From NCBI GenBank assembly GCA_001548435.1, contig AP017308.1:1125030-1189029 (forward strand): DNA of 64,000 nucleotides, read 5' to 3'. Shown here piece after piece: positions 1-8,763 of this stretch. Origin of the DNA: Leptolyngbya sp. NIES-3755 (GTDB lineage: Bacteria; Cyanobacteriota; Cyanobacteriia; Leptolyngbyales; Leptolyngbyaceae). A program made the position numbers and the translations under genes. Position 1 is the stretch's first letter; each line of letters starts with the position of its first letter. The notes beneath the pieces were generated by a model that was not told the origin of the DNA, ran no database searches, and saw only the letters and a program-made list of their open reading frames with translations.

Positions 1-70
1 CCTTCAAAGTGAGTAAGTGCATAGCTTTTAGTTGATTGCGGAATCCATCTCTGGATGCGTCTCTTGCCAT
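1..70 (-). CDS. partial hypothetical protein (N-terminus only)
   Basis: The minus strand has an ATG at 68-70 followed by an open frame running off the window edge (23 codons visible, beginning MARDASRDG). A GAGG motif lies about 6 nt upstream of the ATG, a reasonable ribosome binding site. Too little is visible to name a family. It is divergent to the Coq4-like gene at 763. Confidence 0.4.
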   Translation of the reverse strand, partial: MARDASRDGFRNQLKAMHLLTLK

Positions 71-540
71 AAAAACCTCATAAAATTTGATAGTTTGGAC
101 AGGTTAGTGAGATCGCGGTATCATCAACTCATCATCGAACCATTTGCCAAGTTGTATTGCGAAGAGCGAGTTGCTTGATTCGCTCCAACAGTTATTGTTA
201 AGCTCCATAATTGAGTGCTTACACGCCCAATTCGAGATTAAATTTCAGAAAGCTTGCTAGTACTTAATTGGTATTATCAACCCGCCAAGCTCAATATTTT
301 GAGGGCTTCATAGTTTGTAATGAACCTAGAATACAAGCTCCGGAGGCAACCCCGAAGTCAGCCCAAATTCTTTAAATCGATCATCCCGATTTCCTTCGAG
401 ATTAGTGATGGTTGCTCCTATCCTAAAGATTGAACTGAGGAGAGTCATCTGAAAATCGTCTTGACCTCAGTTAAACAAACTAAAGTAGATTCTGTTAACT
501 TTCGTCTTATTGAAACGCGATCGTCACAGGACACATCTCA

Positions 541-670
541 AAAGACTTAAGTAATCATGCTCAGTGAATCAACGAATGTTAACTAGATTGTCTCTACTTC
601 GTTGAGTAAAGGTCGAGACGTTCTTCAGATGTATCGCCTGAGCTAAATCTCTACGATAAAGCTAGTTAAG
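541..670 (+). repeat. 130-bp conserved noncoding block, copy A
   Basis: This block aligns without gaps over 130 positions with the minus strand of 5691-5820 (106 identities by hand count, about 82%). Stops occur in all frames, so it is not protein coding. The ends can pair: AGACTTAA at 543-550 is the exact complement of TTAAGTCT at 666-673, suggesting a closed RNA stem. It lies about 90 nt upstream of the Coq4-like gene. It may be a structured leader, a small-RNA gene or a mobile repeat. In the rest of the 71-762 gap I see only short open frames without support. Confidence 0.5.
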
Positions 671-762
671 TCTGATTGTTTCGATATACAGCAGGAGATT
701 CACAGGCTTAGACAACCTGTACTCAGTAACCAGGATGCTAACATATTGCTCAGAATTCTCTG

Positions 763-1308
763 ATGAATACTCCCTTAAATTTGACCGCTCAATTCAAACC
801 CTTACCAGACGATCATATTGCTCCAGATTTCTATATTGACCCAAATTCTTGTAGCTTGCATGATGCTGTACAACAATTCGCGATCGATCGTCCAGAAGAT
901 GAACCTTGGATTGTCTGGCTCTTTGAAGATGTGAATAGCCTGATCGCGTTACCTGGCAAAATTAGTCTTTATGGTCATGATAGTCTTCACGCCATTCTCA
1001 ACTGCGGACATGCTCCCGCAGATGAAGCCTTTGTCGGTGGTTTCACAATGGGCAACACAACTCAAGCTAATGGAATACATCAATTCCTGTACAAACTGGT
1101 TTCCTCACAGCTATATCCCAAAAAGTACCGTCTCCCTTGGAAAGTCTCCCACTACTTTGATGCAGGCTTCAGCTACGGGCGCTCACTTCCCTTAAGAAAT
1201 TTGCATCAGACAGATTTCAGCACCTATCAACATTACACCATTACACAGGTCAGGCAGCAGCTTGGCATTACACCCATCTCTTTGCCCTATGAATCGACAA
1301 ATTTCTAA
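763..1308 (+). CDS. Coq4-like protein
   Basis: The 181-residue protein contains H72-D73-x2-H76-x11-E88, the metal-binding signature of the COQ4 family (HDxxH-x11-E). COQ4 proteins organise or modify ubiquinone precursors in mitochondria and proteobacteria. Cyanobacteria make plastoquinone, so the substrate of this relative is unknown and a quinone role is only inference. No signal peptide or membrane segment is evident. The ATG at 763 is the first in frame. The stop overlaps the start of the downstream permease by 20 nt, which suggests co-transcription and coupled translation. A conserved noncoding block (541-670) lies just upstream. Confidence 0.6.
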   Translation: MNTPLNLTAQFKPLPDDHIAPDFYIDPNSCSLHDAVQQFAIDRPEDEPWIVWLFEDVNSLIALPGKISLYGHDSLHAILNCGHAPADEAFVGGFTMGNTTQANGIHQFLYKLVSSQLYPKKYRLPWKVSHYFDAGFSYGRSLPLRNLHQTDFSTYQHYTITQVRQQLGITPISLPYESTNF

Positions 1309-2686
1309 ATTTCCATTTTGGTCGGATCGCATCAGTCAGTTCTTCCAGTTTGAACAATTAGGCACGAACTATCGCACCGAATTACTCGCTGGTTTTACTA
1401 TCTTTATGACTACGGCTCCAATTCTCGTCGTGAATGCTCATATCTTAGGAAATGCGATCTTTCTACAGCAGAGCGGTGATTTGTTTGCTCAGATTTTAGT
1501 TGCGATCGCGCTTTGTGCTGCGGTGTCAAGCTTCCTGATTGGACTGCTCACGAACTACCCGTTTGTCTTAGGAGCCGGGACGGGAATTACTGCGCTGTTT
1601 ACTTTCTCGATCGTGCTCGGTATGGGAATGAATTGGCGTTTAGCACTTACCGCTGTTCTAGTTGAAGGAATTCTCTTTACGGCTCTGTCTGTGAGTCCAC
1701 TGCGTCGTCAACTGGATAATGCGATTCCTAATTCGCTCAAACAAGCCATGGTGATTGGCTTAGGTTTGTTCCTTTCGTATATTGCGCTGTCAGGAAAAGT
1801 CACCTCTTCTCAAGTAGGTGCAGGCATCATTGTCTCAAATGCGGCGACACTGACCAGTCTAGGAACACTAAAACAACCGGCGACACTCATTGGCGTTTTT
1901 GGGATTCTATTAACAACATTGCTGATGGTACGATCGGTCAAAGGCGCATTCCTGTTCGTGATTTTCGGTACGGCTGCGATCGGTTGGTTAACTGGAGTCG
2001 CACCGCTTCCTCAGGGTATTCTTGCTCTACCTCAGTTGCCTTATGATTTGATTGGACAAGCGATCGCTGGAATTCAATATCTCAATGGGGCACAACTGGG
2101 AAATTTTGTAGCAGTCGTTTTTGTGCTGTTGTTTGTTTCCTTGTCCGATACGATGAGTTCTTTCAATGTACTAGGGCAACAAATCGATCGCATTAAGCCC
2201 GATGGAGAACTACGCCGCTCTAAACAATCCCTACTATCCAACGCGCTCGGAACTGTCTTTGGTGCGATCGTGGGTAGCGCTCCAGTGATTCCATATTTAG
2301 AAACTGCTTCTGGCATCTTTGAAGGTGGGCGGAGTGGCTTTGTTGCGATCGTGGTTGGAATACTCTTTCTCCTCTCGACCTTGTTCACGCCTCTATTTGC
2401 TGCGATTCCTGCGTTCGCGACTGCTCCTATTTTACTTATGATTGGAGTTTTGATGATGAGCGGTGTACGATCGATCAATTGGAATGACTTAGCAGAAGCG
2501 ATTCCAGCATTTCTCGTGATTTTAATTACACCGCTCACGTTCTCGATCGCGGATGGAATGGCAGCAGGCTTTATTGCTCATGCGGTGGTTACTATAGCTC
2601 AGAAGGATCGACGAAAACTGCTACCAAGCTTAGTTCTAGCAGGTATCGCTGTTGCTTACTTCACACTAATTACGATGCAGGCTTAG
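1289..2686 (+). CDS. NCS2-family (AzgA-type) purine permease
   Basis: A 465-residue hydrophobic protein with about 12 membrane segments. The N-terminal segment FTIFMTTAPILVVNAHIL and the following glycine-rich GAGTGITAL motif match the AzgA branch of the NCS2 nucleobase permeases, which import adenine, guanine or hypoxanthine with protons. The motif AIPNSLKQAMVIGLGLF is also typical. I prefer the ATG at 1289 over the upstream TTG at 1262, because the 1289 start gives the usual short cytoplasmic N-terminus; it overlaps the Coq4-like gene by 20 nt. Purine uptake would complement salvage by apt at 20.7 kb. The exact substrate cannot be read from the sequence. Confidence 0.8.
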   Translation: MNRQISKFPFWSDRISQFFQFEQLGTNYRTELLAGFTIFMTTAPILVVNAHILGNAIFLQQSGDLFAQILVAIALCAAVSSFLIGLLTNYPFVLGAGTGITALFTFSIVLGMGMNWRLALTAVLVEGILFTALSVSPLRRQLDNAIPNSLKQAMVIGLGLFLSYIALSGKVTSSQVGAGIIVSNAATLTSLGTLKQPATLIGVFGILLTTLLMVRSVKGAFLFVIFGTAAIGWLTGVAPLPQGILALPQLPYDLIGQAIAGIQYLNGAQLGNFVAVVFVLLFVSLSDTMSSFNVLGQQIDRIKPDGELRRSKQSLLSNALGTVFGAIVGSAPVIPYLETASGIFEGGRSGFVAIVVGILFLLSTLFTPLFAAIPAFATAPILLMIGVLMMSGVRSINWNDLAEAIPAFLVILITPLTFSIADGMAAGFIAHAVVTIAQKDRRKLLPSLVLAGIAVAYFTLITMQA

Positions 2687-2739
2687 ACAAATTCCCTTAA
2701 ACTTAAAAAGCCCGACCTACCATTCATCACTCTTGTAGC

Positions 2740-4023
2740 ATGACCCGCCAAAAGCACATTGTCTTTGTTTCGCCGCCCTTACTAGGACATACTAGCCAAA
2801 TGCTTGCGATCGCAGCAGAACTGGTCAGTCACGGGCATCGAGTCAGCTTTGTGATCAATGAAATTGGAAAATCCTGGATCGCTCAAACAGGCGCTCAGTT
2901 CATTGCTTGGAATGCCTCGATTGATTCGGATCGAGTGCCTGATTCGACAAATCAATTGTGGAAAGCCGCGTCTGAGGTAGGGAACCGTTGGCGAGGCGAT
3001 CGCTTAATGTTGGAGCGAATGATTGATGTCTATGAACCTGGATACCAAACCATTGCCTCGATTCTACAAGCGGCTTCTCCGGATCTTTTAGTCATCGATC
3101 GTGCTGTTTTTGCGGCAATGGATTTCGCTCAACAACATCAAATCCCTTACATTGTTCAGACTCGGTTCTTAGGGAATTTTGTCAAACTCCCGGCTGATGC
3201 ACCTCAATTCGGCACGGGTTACTCCAAAAATATGAACTTTTGGCAGCGATCGCTGAATCGACTTGCCCCGATCGCGCTAAGGTTCTACCTGCTTCCCACG
3301 CTATTAAAACTGAATCAGGTTCGTAAAGCTTGTGCAGGCGATCGAGAAGTTCATGATCCCTTTGAGAACCAAACGACGATCGTAGGCAGCACGTTTGACC
3401 TAGAAATTCCTCGATCGCTGCCTGATCATGTTCATTTAGTGGGACCGATCTTTGCAAAAACCACGCCGTCTCTACCAGAGCACTTGCAAACCTGGCTTGA
3501 TGCAGCACAATCTGGAGTGATTTATATTGCTTTCGGAACGCTGGCAACGATTCAAGCCTGGCAAGCTCAAGCTCTGATCGAAGGACTGACTCAAACTGGG
3601 TTGCAAGTGCTTTGGTCATTGCCTGATTCTCAACAGTCTCAGTTACCACCCTTGCCTGATTCAGTCCGCATCGAATCGTTTGTACCTCAGTTTGCAGTGC
3701 TTTCACACCCCGCTATACGAGTCTTTGTCAGTCATTGCGGCATGAATAGCATTTTAGAGGCACTGTATTGGAAGACTCCAATTTTGGCGTTACCGTTCTT
3801 CGGAGATCAGCACGACAATGCAACTCGGTTAATGGATGCAGGTGTCGCTCAACGACTCGATAAACGGCGGTTTAGTGCGGCTGAGGTGACAACCAAAGCG
3901 ACAGTGTTGCTGCATGATCTACAGATTCAGGAGTCGATTGACCGGATTTCAAGCAATCTTAGACGAGCGGGCGGATGCGATCGAGCCGCAGAGATTGTTG
4001 AAGCAGTCCTATTAAACGGATAG
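2740..4023 (+). CDS. GT1-type UDP-glycosyltransferase
   Basis: A 427-residue GT-B-fold glycosyltransferase of the MGT/UGT class. The N-terminal half starts with a Rossmann strand (HIVFVSPPLLGHTSQML) and the C-terminal half carries the donor-binding signature SHCGMNSILEAL...P..GDQHDNA near residues 332-365. Enzymes of this class move a sugar from a UDP-sugar to a small lipophilic acceptor. Carotenoid glucosyltransferases (CrtX) in cyanobacteria belong here, so a carotenoid or other lipid acceptor is plausible but not shown. The gene is 53 nt after the permease on the same strand and may share its transcript. Confidence 0.75.
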   Translation: MTRQKHIVFVSPPLLGHTSQMLAIAAELVSHGHRVSFVINEIGKSWIAQTGAQFIAWNASIDSDRVPDSTNQLWKAASEVGNRWRGDRLMLERMIDVYEPGYQTIASILQAASPDLLVIDRAVFAAMDFAQQHQIPYIVQTRFLGNFVKLPADAPQFGTGYSKNMNFWQRSLNRLAPIALRFYLLPTLLKLNQVRKACAGDREVHDPFENQTTIVGSTFDLEIPRSLPDHVHLVGPIFAKTTPSLPEHLQTWLDAAQSGVIYIAFGTLATIQAWQAQALIEGLTQTGLQVLWSLPDSQQSQLPPLPDSVRIESFVPQFAVLSHPAIRVFVSHCGMNSILEALYWKTPILALPFFGDQHDNATRLMDAGVAQRLDKRRFSAAEVTTKATVLLHDLQIQESIDRISSNLRRAGGCDRAAEIVEAVLLNG

Positions 4024-4061
4024 ATACAAATTAGTATGCCAGACTGCGAGAAGTCCTGATT

Positions 4062-4481
4062 TTAAGAGGGATCTGAAGGCGGATGTAGTGGCTGAATTTG
4101 CGATTTAGGAATGTCGATCGACTCATCTTCCCCTGGTTCAGAGTCTTGCTCCAGAATCGGTTTGACTCGACTCAAGGTTTCGGTCGCAGAGACATCGCCC
4201 TGTTCTTCGTCATACAAAGCAAACCAGGGCAGACCATAGTGGGTGTAAGCTTGTGCTGTAATTGGAGTAGGTAAAGGTTCTAAACCTGTTAACTCGCGAT
4301 ATTGCTCACTGTTCACAATATGAACCACGATCGGGCCACAATTCGCTAAATCCCAAGTTTCAACACCATAAGGATCAGGGTAAATCTTTTGCTGCATCTG
4401 TCCTCCTGCGCCTAACCCCATCTCTGCACCCATTGGAAGCGATAAAGCTATCTCAGAGAGATCAAGGCTACGCTCAGGAGG
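4062..4481 (-). pseudogene. 5'-truncated conserved hypothetical gene next to IS
   Basis: The minus-strand frame from the IS edge (4481) to the stop at 4062 encodes about 139 residues ending in a well-formed domain with motifs DPYGVETWD and YTHYGLPWF, followed by an acidic tail. The frame enters straight from the IS without its own start; an internal ATG near 4432 could give about 124 residues. I remember similar DPYG...GLPWF proteins in cyanobacteria but know no function. The other IS flank (5633 on) shows no matching N-terminal coding sequence and there is no target duplication, so the 5' part was probably deleted rather than just separated. Confidence 0.55.
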
Positions 4482-5632
4482 CAGGGCTGATTCATTGAAG
4501 AAAAGAAAAGAGGTGAGAAATGTTGTGAGCCAGATGACGAATGCCTTTCGTGATGGAGGCAAAACCATGCAATCGAAACAAGTTAAGGGCGATTGTGCGG
4601 AGGATTGCAAAATTAGCTGGAGCATAGCCATCACAGAGCGGAGCGATGTCCTCACGCATGACGACATCTTTCGGATAGTGGAGGCGATTCTCAATGTGCC
4701 AATGCTCTCGGACACGACGGCTCAGTTCTTCGGCATCCGTCGCCAAGGAACTAAAGTAGAACATGGTTTCGTGAACTGGCTCAGCGCCACGAATACCCGT
4801 GCGCTCGACGCGAATCAAGCGCTGCACACCTACCCAAGCTGCATCCAATCCAGGCAGGGGTTTCAGAACACTGACCGTGCGCTGCGTGGTGCGGTTTCTC
4901 GTATGTTCAATGTCATCTGCGATGCTATCAGCAGGATGCTGCTCAAACTGGGTTGCAATCCATTCGTAAAGCTTGGGTTGATTCTTCTTGACGGCAATCA
5001 CGTAGTCATTGCCACGGTCGATGATTTGCTCAACGGTTTTTTTGGGTGTGCAAGGCATCCATACTGAAACACACCCCTTGAACTTGCAAGACCTCCAACA
5101 GGGTTTGCACGGTTGTAATCTCGCTTTCACTGCCATTGTGTCTCGCTTGAAGTCCAATCACGACTCCGAGCTGAGTACAAAATGCAGAGACAACTGCGAC
5201 AAAATCTTGGTAGGCACTATCATACTCCTCGACACTGGCTTTGATACTCTTGCCATCTACCGCAATCGCAGTTTGCTCTGGAACGGAAATTGTCTCTTGT
5301 GCCCAAGCGTTAAAGGCATTCGTTAAGGCAACAAAATCGACCCGCACCATTGTTCGCCGAATCGTCGAGTATGAGGGTAAGCGCTTGTGTGGAAGCTTCA
5401 TGACGGCAAGAAGCGCGGCTTGATGTCGCTCCACAAAATCTTCTAATGCGCGGTAGCCCAAACAGCCACTCATCGTGCCCATTAAAATCAAGACCAAAAT
5501 CACCCATAACGGATACTGAGGTTGAGTGCGATAATCTCGGATTTGTTTGAGGTGATCAATCAAGCTCATGGTGGGTTAGAGCAAACGCAACTCCTTAATT
5601 CTCGCTTTTCTACCACCAATGAATCAGCCCTG
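4482..5632 (-). mobile_element. ISAs1-family insertion sequence, copy 1 (1151 bp)
   Basis: Both ends carry the same 16-bp inverted repeat, CAGGGCTGATTCATTG, and the length and internal ORFs equal those of the copy at 44921-46071 (identical protein translations). Flanks are ctcaggagg on the left and gggatttag on the right, so no target site duplication is present. That suggests an adjacent deletion or recombination after insertion. Confidence 0.9.
4492..5569 (-). CDS. ISAs1-family transposase, in two overlapping frames
   Basis: The first frame (5569 down to 5030, 179 aa) holds the N-terminus and the first two catalytic Asp regions (AVDGKSIK, FSMDALHTQ). The second frame (down to 4492) holds the Glu region (HWHIENRLHY...MRED). 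Together they make a normal ISAs1-type DDE transposase of about 360-375 residues. The frames change at a run of seven A on the coding strand (T7 at 5037-5043). The identical arrangement in the 45-kb copy means either a programmed shift or slippage at A7, or a defective element moved in trans. Host genes have no part in its function. Confidence 0.8.
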
Positions 5633-5690
5633 GGGATTTAGGGGGCGAGGATCTGTAGCATTTACAGATTAATTTGGTATAAGCTCTTTG

Positions 5691-5820
5691 CTTAACTGTC
5701 TTTATCGTAGAGATTCGTCTCAAGCAAAACATCTGGAGAACGTCTCGACTCCCATTCCACAAAGGACAGTCGATCGAGTTAACATTCGTTGATTGACTGA
5801 GTATGGTTACTTAAGTCTTT
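5691..5820 (-). repeat. 130-bp conserved noncoding block, copy B
   Basis: Read on the minus strand from 5820 to 5691 this block matches 541-670 without gaps (about 82% identity). The longest identical tracts are AATCAACGAATGTTAACT and AATCTCTACGATAAAG, separated by a diverged centre. It sits between the end of the split membrane-protein gene and the ISAs1 copy, pointing at the truncated gene. The remainder of the 5633-5864 gap shows no gene. Confidence 0.5.
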
Positions 5821-5864
5821 GGTTGATGAATAAGGTCGCTTTGTCGTAGGGAGCGATCGAGAAT

Positions 5865-7490
5865 TTAATCCCAGTCTTCCAGTTCCATGAGCCAATTTTG
5901 CATTAAAGCGGTCATCTGATCGCGCCGAGTTTCAAAGTTTGCAGCAATCCAGATCAGCAGAATGCCAAGACACAAACCGATAATCCATTTGAGTAATGAA
6001 TACAAAGCGACAAAAACAATCAGTTGATTGATCGCATTGAGCAAAAAGACCAGAGTTCCAACATACAAAAAGGCACGAACTCGTAGCCCTAACCCAGCAA
6101 AAATCGCAATCAAACTCACAATCCCAGGCAAGATTCCAGAGTTCTCCTGAGTCAGTAACGCGGTGGCACAAATCAATCCTATTCCACACAGACGAACAGA
6201 GTGTCTCGACGATCGCTGCAAATCTTGTGCAAACGTAGGTTCGATTTGAGCAAAGTACAAAATTGATAATCCGATCGGTAAAACCTGCCAAAACAAGCTT
6301 TCTACATTCAGTTGATGCAGTTGATCGAACACCAGCCAATTCAGCAAACCAACACTAAGATAAGTCCAGCGCACTTCACGCCGAATTGAAGCGACTAAGC
6401 TATAAAAGACGGCAATAACAATCAAACTCACTGGATGAACAATTCCAGCCGTTCCAGCCAGTACCAAAAGTGGAAGCGCTACTGCAACTCGCTGCCAAGG
6501 TTGTCTCACCCATCCCAACCGATCCCAAGGTAGCACAAACAGTACAAATGCTACGATCGCACTTATCGCTCCTGCATACGGTCGCACCACACCGCTAAAG
6601 AATCCACTAAACCAAGGCTTGGTACTGAGATACCACAGCAATCCCGCTGCTTCTAAGAGTCCCGCATACAGCCATGCTTCTGTCGCAACTTGGACTGGGC
6701 GATGCCGCGCTTGCCAGATTGCATAAAGCGATAACACCATTCCAGTCGTGAATCCAACCAGAGCCAAAATTCCAGAAGTGTCAGGCATGAGCAACGTCAG
6801 GATTGCGGCAACACTTAGAAAAAGGCTACTGACTGCCCAGTGCAAGTGTGCGATCGCTCGCATGTTTTCGACATCAAGATTCAAAGCGCGAAGTATTCTC
6901 GATCGAGGAATCCGATAGAGCACCATTAGAACTGCACCCAATGTCGCGATCGACATCAGTTGATCACTCAGAGGCAAGGTTCTGACCTGATACAACACCA
7001 ATTCATAAGCCGCGATCGAGGTTCCAATTACACCTGCATAAGTCAGAGGTTGGAACTCTACTCTGCGTTTTCCAATCGCGATGGCAATCCAAGCAACTCC
7101 CAGCGTCACCAACCCCGTCCATGCAGTAAATAACTGCGATCGCAACATCAGCGCAAAGATTCCATAAGCGATCGGTAAAATGTGCCACTCGATCGATAAG
7201 GGTTCTGAAGAATTGCGTCGTTGTCGAATCTCTCCAACCAGTTGAACAACAATTCCTAAGCTCACATTTGCGACACACAATCGCGCCACAGAAGGTTCAA
7301 ACCATGCCAACCCTTCTGCAACCAACAACTCTAAGCCAACCCCGATTCCAATGAATGTGACGATCGAAGAAGTCTGCCAAGTGCGAAACACTAAAGCACT
7401 CGTCGTCAAACCCGCAGATATCAGGGTGAGCACATTCGGTAAAGCACTCGTTTCATAGATTTGTACAGTCCGCAGACTCAAGCTCAGAAG
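5865..7490 (-). pseudogene. 3' part of IS-split large multi-spanning membrane protein
   Basis: This is the C-terminal 541 or so residues of the protein that starts at 10857. It consists of many hydrophobic segments with short loops and ends in a charged tail (LMQNWLMELEDWD). The reading frame enters from the IS4-family element; removing the element plus one copy of GCTCAGAAG joins it in frame to the upstream half (…LLS|LSLRT…), giving 1236 residues in all. An open frame does extend from inside the IS (TTG or ATG near 7658), so a hybrid truncated protein could be made, but it would lack the N-terminal half. Confidence 0.8.
7482..7490. repeat. 9-bp target site duplication of the IS4-family element
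   Basis: GCTCAGAAG lies directly outside the left IS end and again at 8764-8772 outside the right end. It is the duplicated insertion target within the membrane-protein gene. Confidence 0.85.
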
Positions 7491-7510
7491 TTCAGGGGGT
7501 GACAACGAAG

Positions 7511-8656
7511 CTACAAAGCAGACTGGATCAAGGAAATGGCGTTCAGACCTCGCTGGAAAAAGGTGCGTTTTTGGGGTTTGAGTGCCATGAGTTGATGCGC
7601 CAAGGTTGACCACAAATTGAGACTGCCAATCCATAAACTTCCATACAAGCCGATCCAAAATTGGCTGTGGCGATTTTGAGTGCGTTTGGGTTCTTTGACT
7701 CGACCGACATAGCGCTGCACTTGTTTTTTGCGAATGCGATGTCCCTGGATTGAAGCGAGTGAATAGGCGAGGGTCATGAGTACGAGTAGAGCGGTAAATC
7801 GACGTGGATCAGCATGGCAATCTTCGAGGTGGTAGCCACCGGATTTCAAGTCCTTAAATCCTGGCTCGATGCAGAACCTGAAATCGTAGTGAAACAGCAC
7901 TTGATTGACATCAGTGAGATTGGTGAGCAAGTACCACACCTCAGGCGTTGTGGATCGAGCATAAGCGCGTTTCTGATAAATCACCAGATTATGTCTGCCG
8001 AACCCGCGTTTTTGTGTCACTTGGATTTGCAGATATTGTTCGGCAGCACCGGGAACTTGCGGCAGGTGATCAAGGCGCGAAAAGCTTGCACCTGTCTCTG
8101 GTTGAACAGTCGTACTCTTCGGTAAACGAAACACGAACGAGACTCGGTTCTGCACACACCAAGCAGCGAGTTCGATACTGTGGAATTCTCGGTCTCCTAA
8201 TAAGACAAAGCGACGTTTTTTCAACAATTGAAATACAGGGCGCAACACTTTTTGTTGATCCTTGAGAGAACTCTGTCCTTGTTTATCGAGCCATATCCAA
8301 TACAACGGGATGGCTCGGTTCTGATAAATAAAACTGACCATCATCAGGTTATGTTTATCCCATTGCGTTCGGTCAAGTGCAATCTGTAAGGTTTGTCCAC
8401 GCGGAATGTGTTGCTTAATCCACTGCTTAGCGATGGGAAACCATAACGCTTCCGGTGTCATCTGGGGCAAACTCAGGAATCGTTGCAGATTGCGCCGTCT
8501 ACTCTCAAATAGAATCGGTTGGGGAAATAGCGTTGCAAGTCGTTCAATCGTAATTCTGCGTTCTTGCTGCAACAGTTCGACAAGGATTTCGAGCGTGATG
8601 AATTGAGCAGCCGAGAGTTGCGATTTCAAACAGGATTGATAGAATATAGGCAACAT
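7511..8656 (-). CDS. IS4-family DDE transposase
   Basis: A 381-residue transposase. Catalytic positions can be followed as Asp in ALDRTQWDKHN, Asp in LLGDREFHSIE and Glu in FCIEPGFKDLKSGG, the last being the Y-(2)-R-(3)-E-(6)-K type region that defines IS4-like enzymes. The start is taken at the ATG at 8656; a TTG three codons upstream is possible. The coding region fills most of the element. A hairpin just upstream (8669-8701) may limit read-through transcription from the host gene. No frameshift or internal stop is present, so the element may be active. Confidence 0.85.
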   Translation of the reverse strand: MLPIFYQSCLKSQLSAAQFITLEILVELLQQERRITIERLATLFPQPILFESRRRNLQRFLSLPQMTPEALWFPIAKQWIKQHIPRGQTLQIALDRTQWDKHNLMMVSFIYQNRAIPLYWIWLDKQGQSSLKDQQKVLRPVFQLLKKRRFVLLGDREFHSIELAAWCVQNRVSFVFRLPKSTTVQPETGASFSRLDHLPQVPGAAEQYLQIQVTQKRGFGRHNLVIYQKRAYARSTTPEVWYLLTNLTDVNQVLFHYDFRFCIEPGFKDLKSGGYHLEDCHADPRRFTALLVLMTLAYSLASIQGHRIRKKQVQRYVGRVKEPKRTQNRHSQFWIGLYGSLWIGSLNLWSTLAHQLMALKPQKRTFFQRGLNAISLIQSAL

Positions 8657-8668
8657 TTTTAACAATGT

Positions 8669-8701
8669 AGGAGTGAATCGATTGGTTTCACTCCTTTTTT
8701 T
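8669..8701 (+). terminator. hairpin with T-tract at the transposase 5' side
   Basis: AGGAGTGAA (8669-8677) pairs with TTCACTCCT (8687-8695) and is followed by a run of T on the plus strand. As a plus-strand terminator it would stop antisense transcription leaving the element. On the minus strand the same hairpin hides an AGGAG sequence ahead of the transposase start. Confidence 0.55.
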
Positions 8702-8763
8702 CTGAGCTTATCGCTGCTATCCGGCATCGCTGCTACCTTTCAAGCCCGTTGTCACCCCCTGAA

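Larger units (their letters stand above)
7491..8763 (-). mobile_element. IS4-family insertion sequence, copy 1 (1273 bp)
   Basis: The ends are perfect 17-bp inverted repeats, TTCAGGGGGTGACAACG at 7491-7507 and its complement at 8747-8763, and the flanks are a 9-bp direct repeat. The element contains one transposase gene on the minus strand. The first 79 bases match, base for base, those at 63922-64000, showing a second copy at the window edge. Confidence 0.9.

Noticed and set aside
320-433. 37-codon plus-strand frame in the first gap
   Set aside because: It has basic, low-quality composition, no ribosome site and no family resemblance; likely chance.
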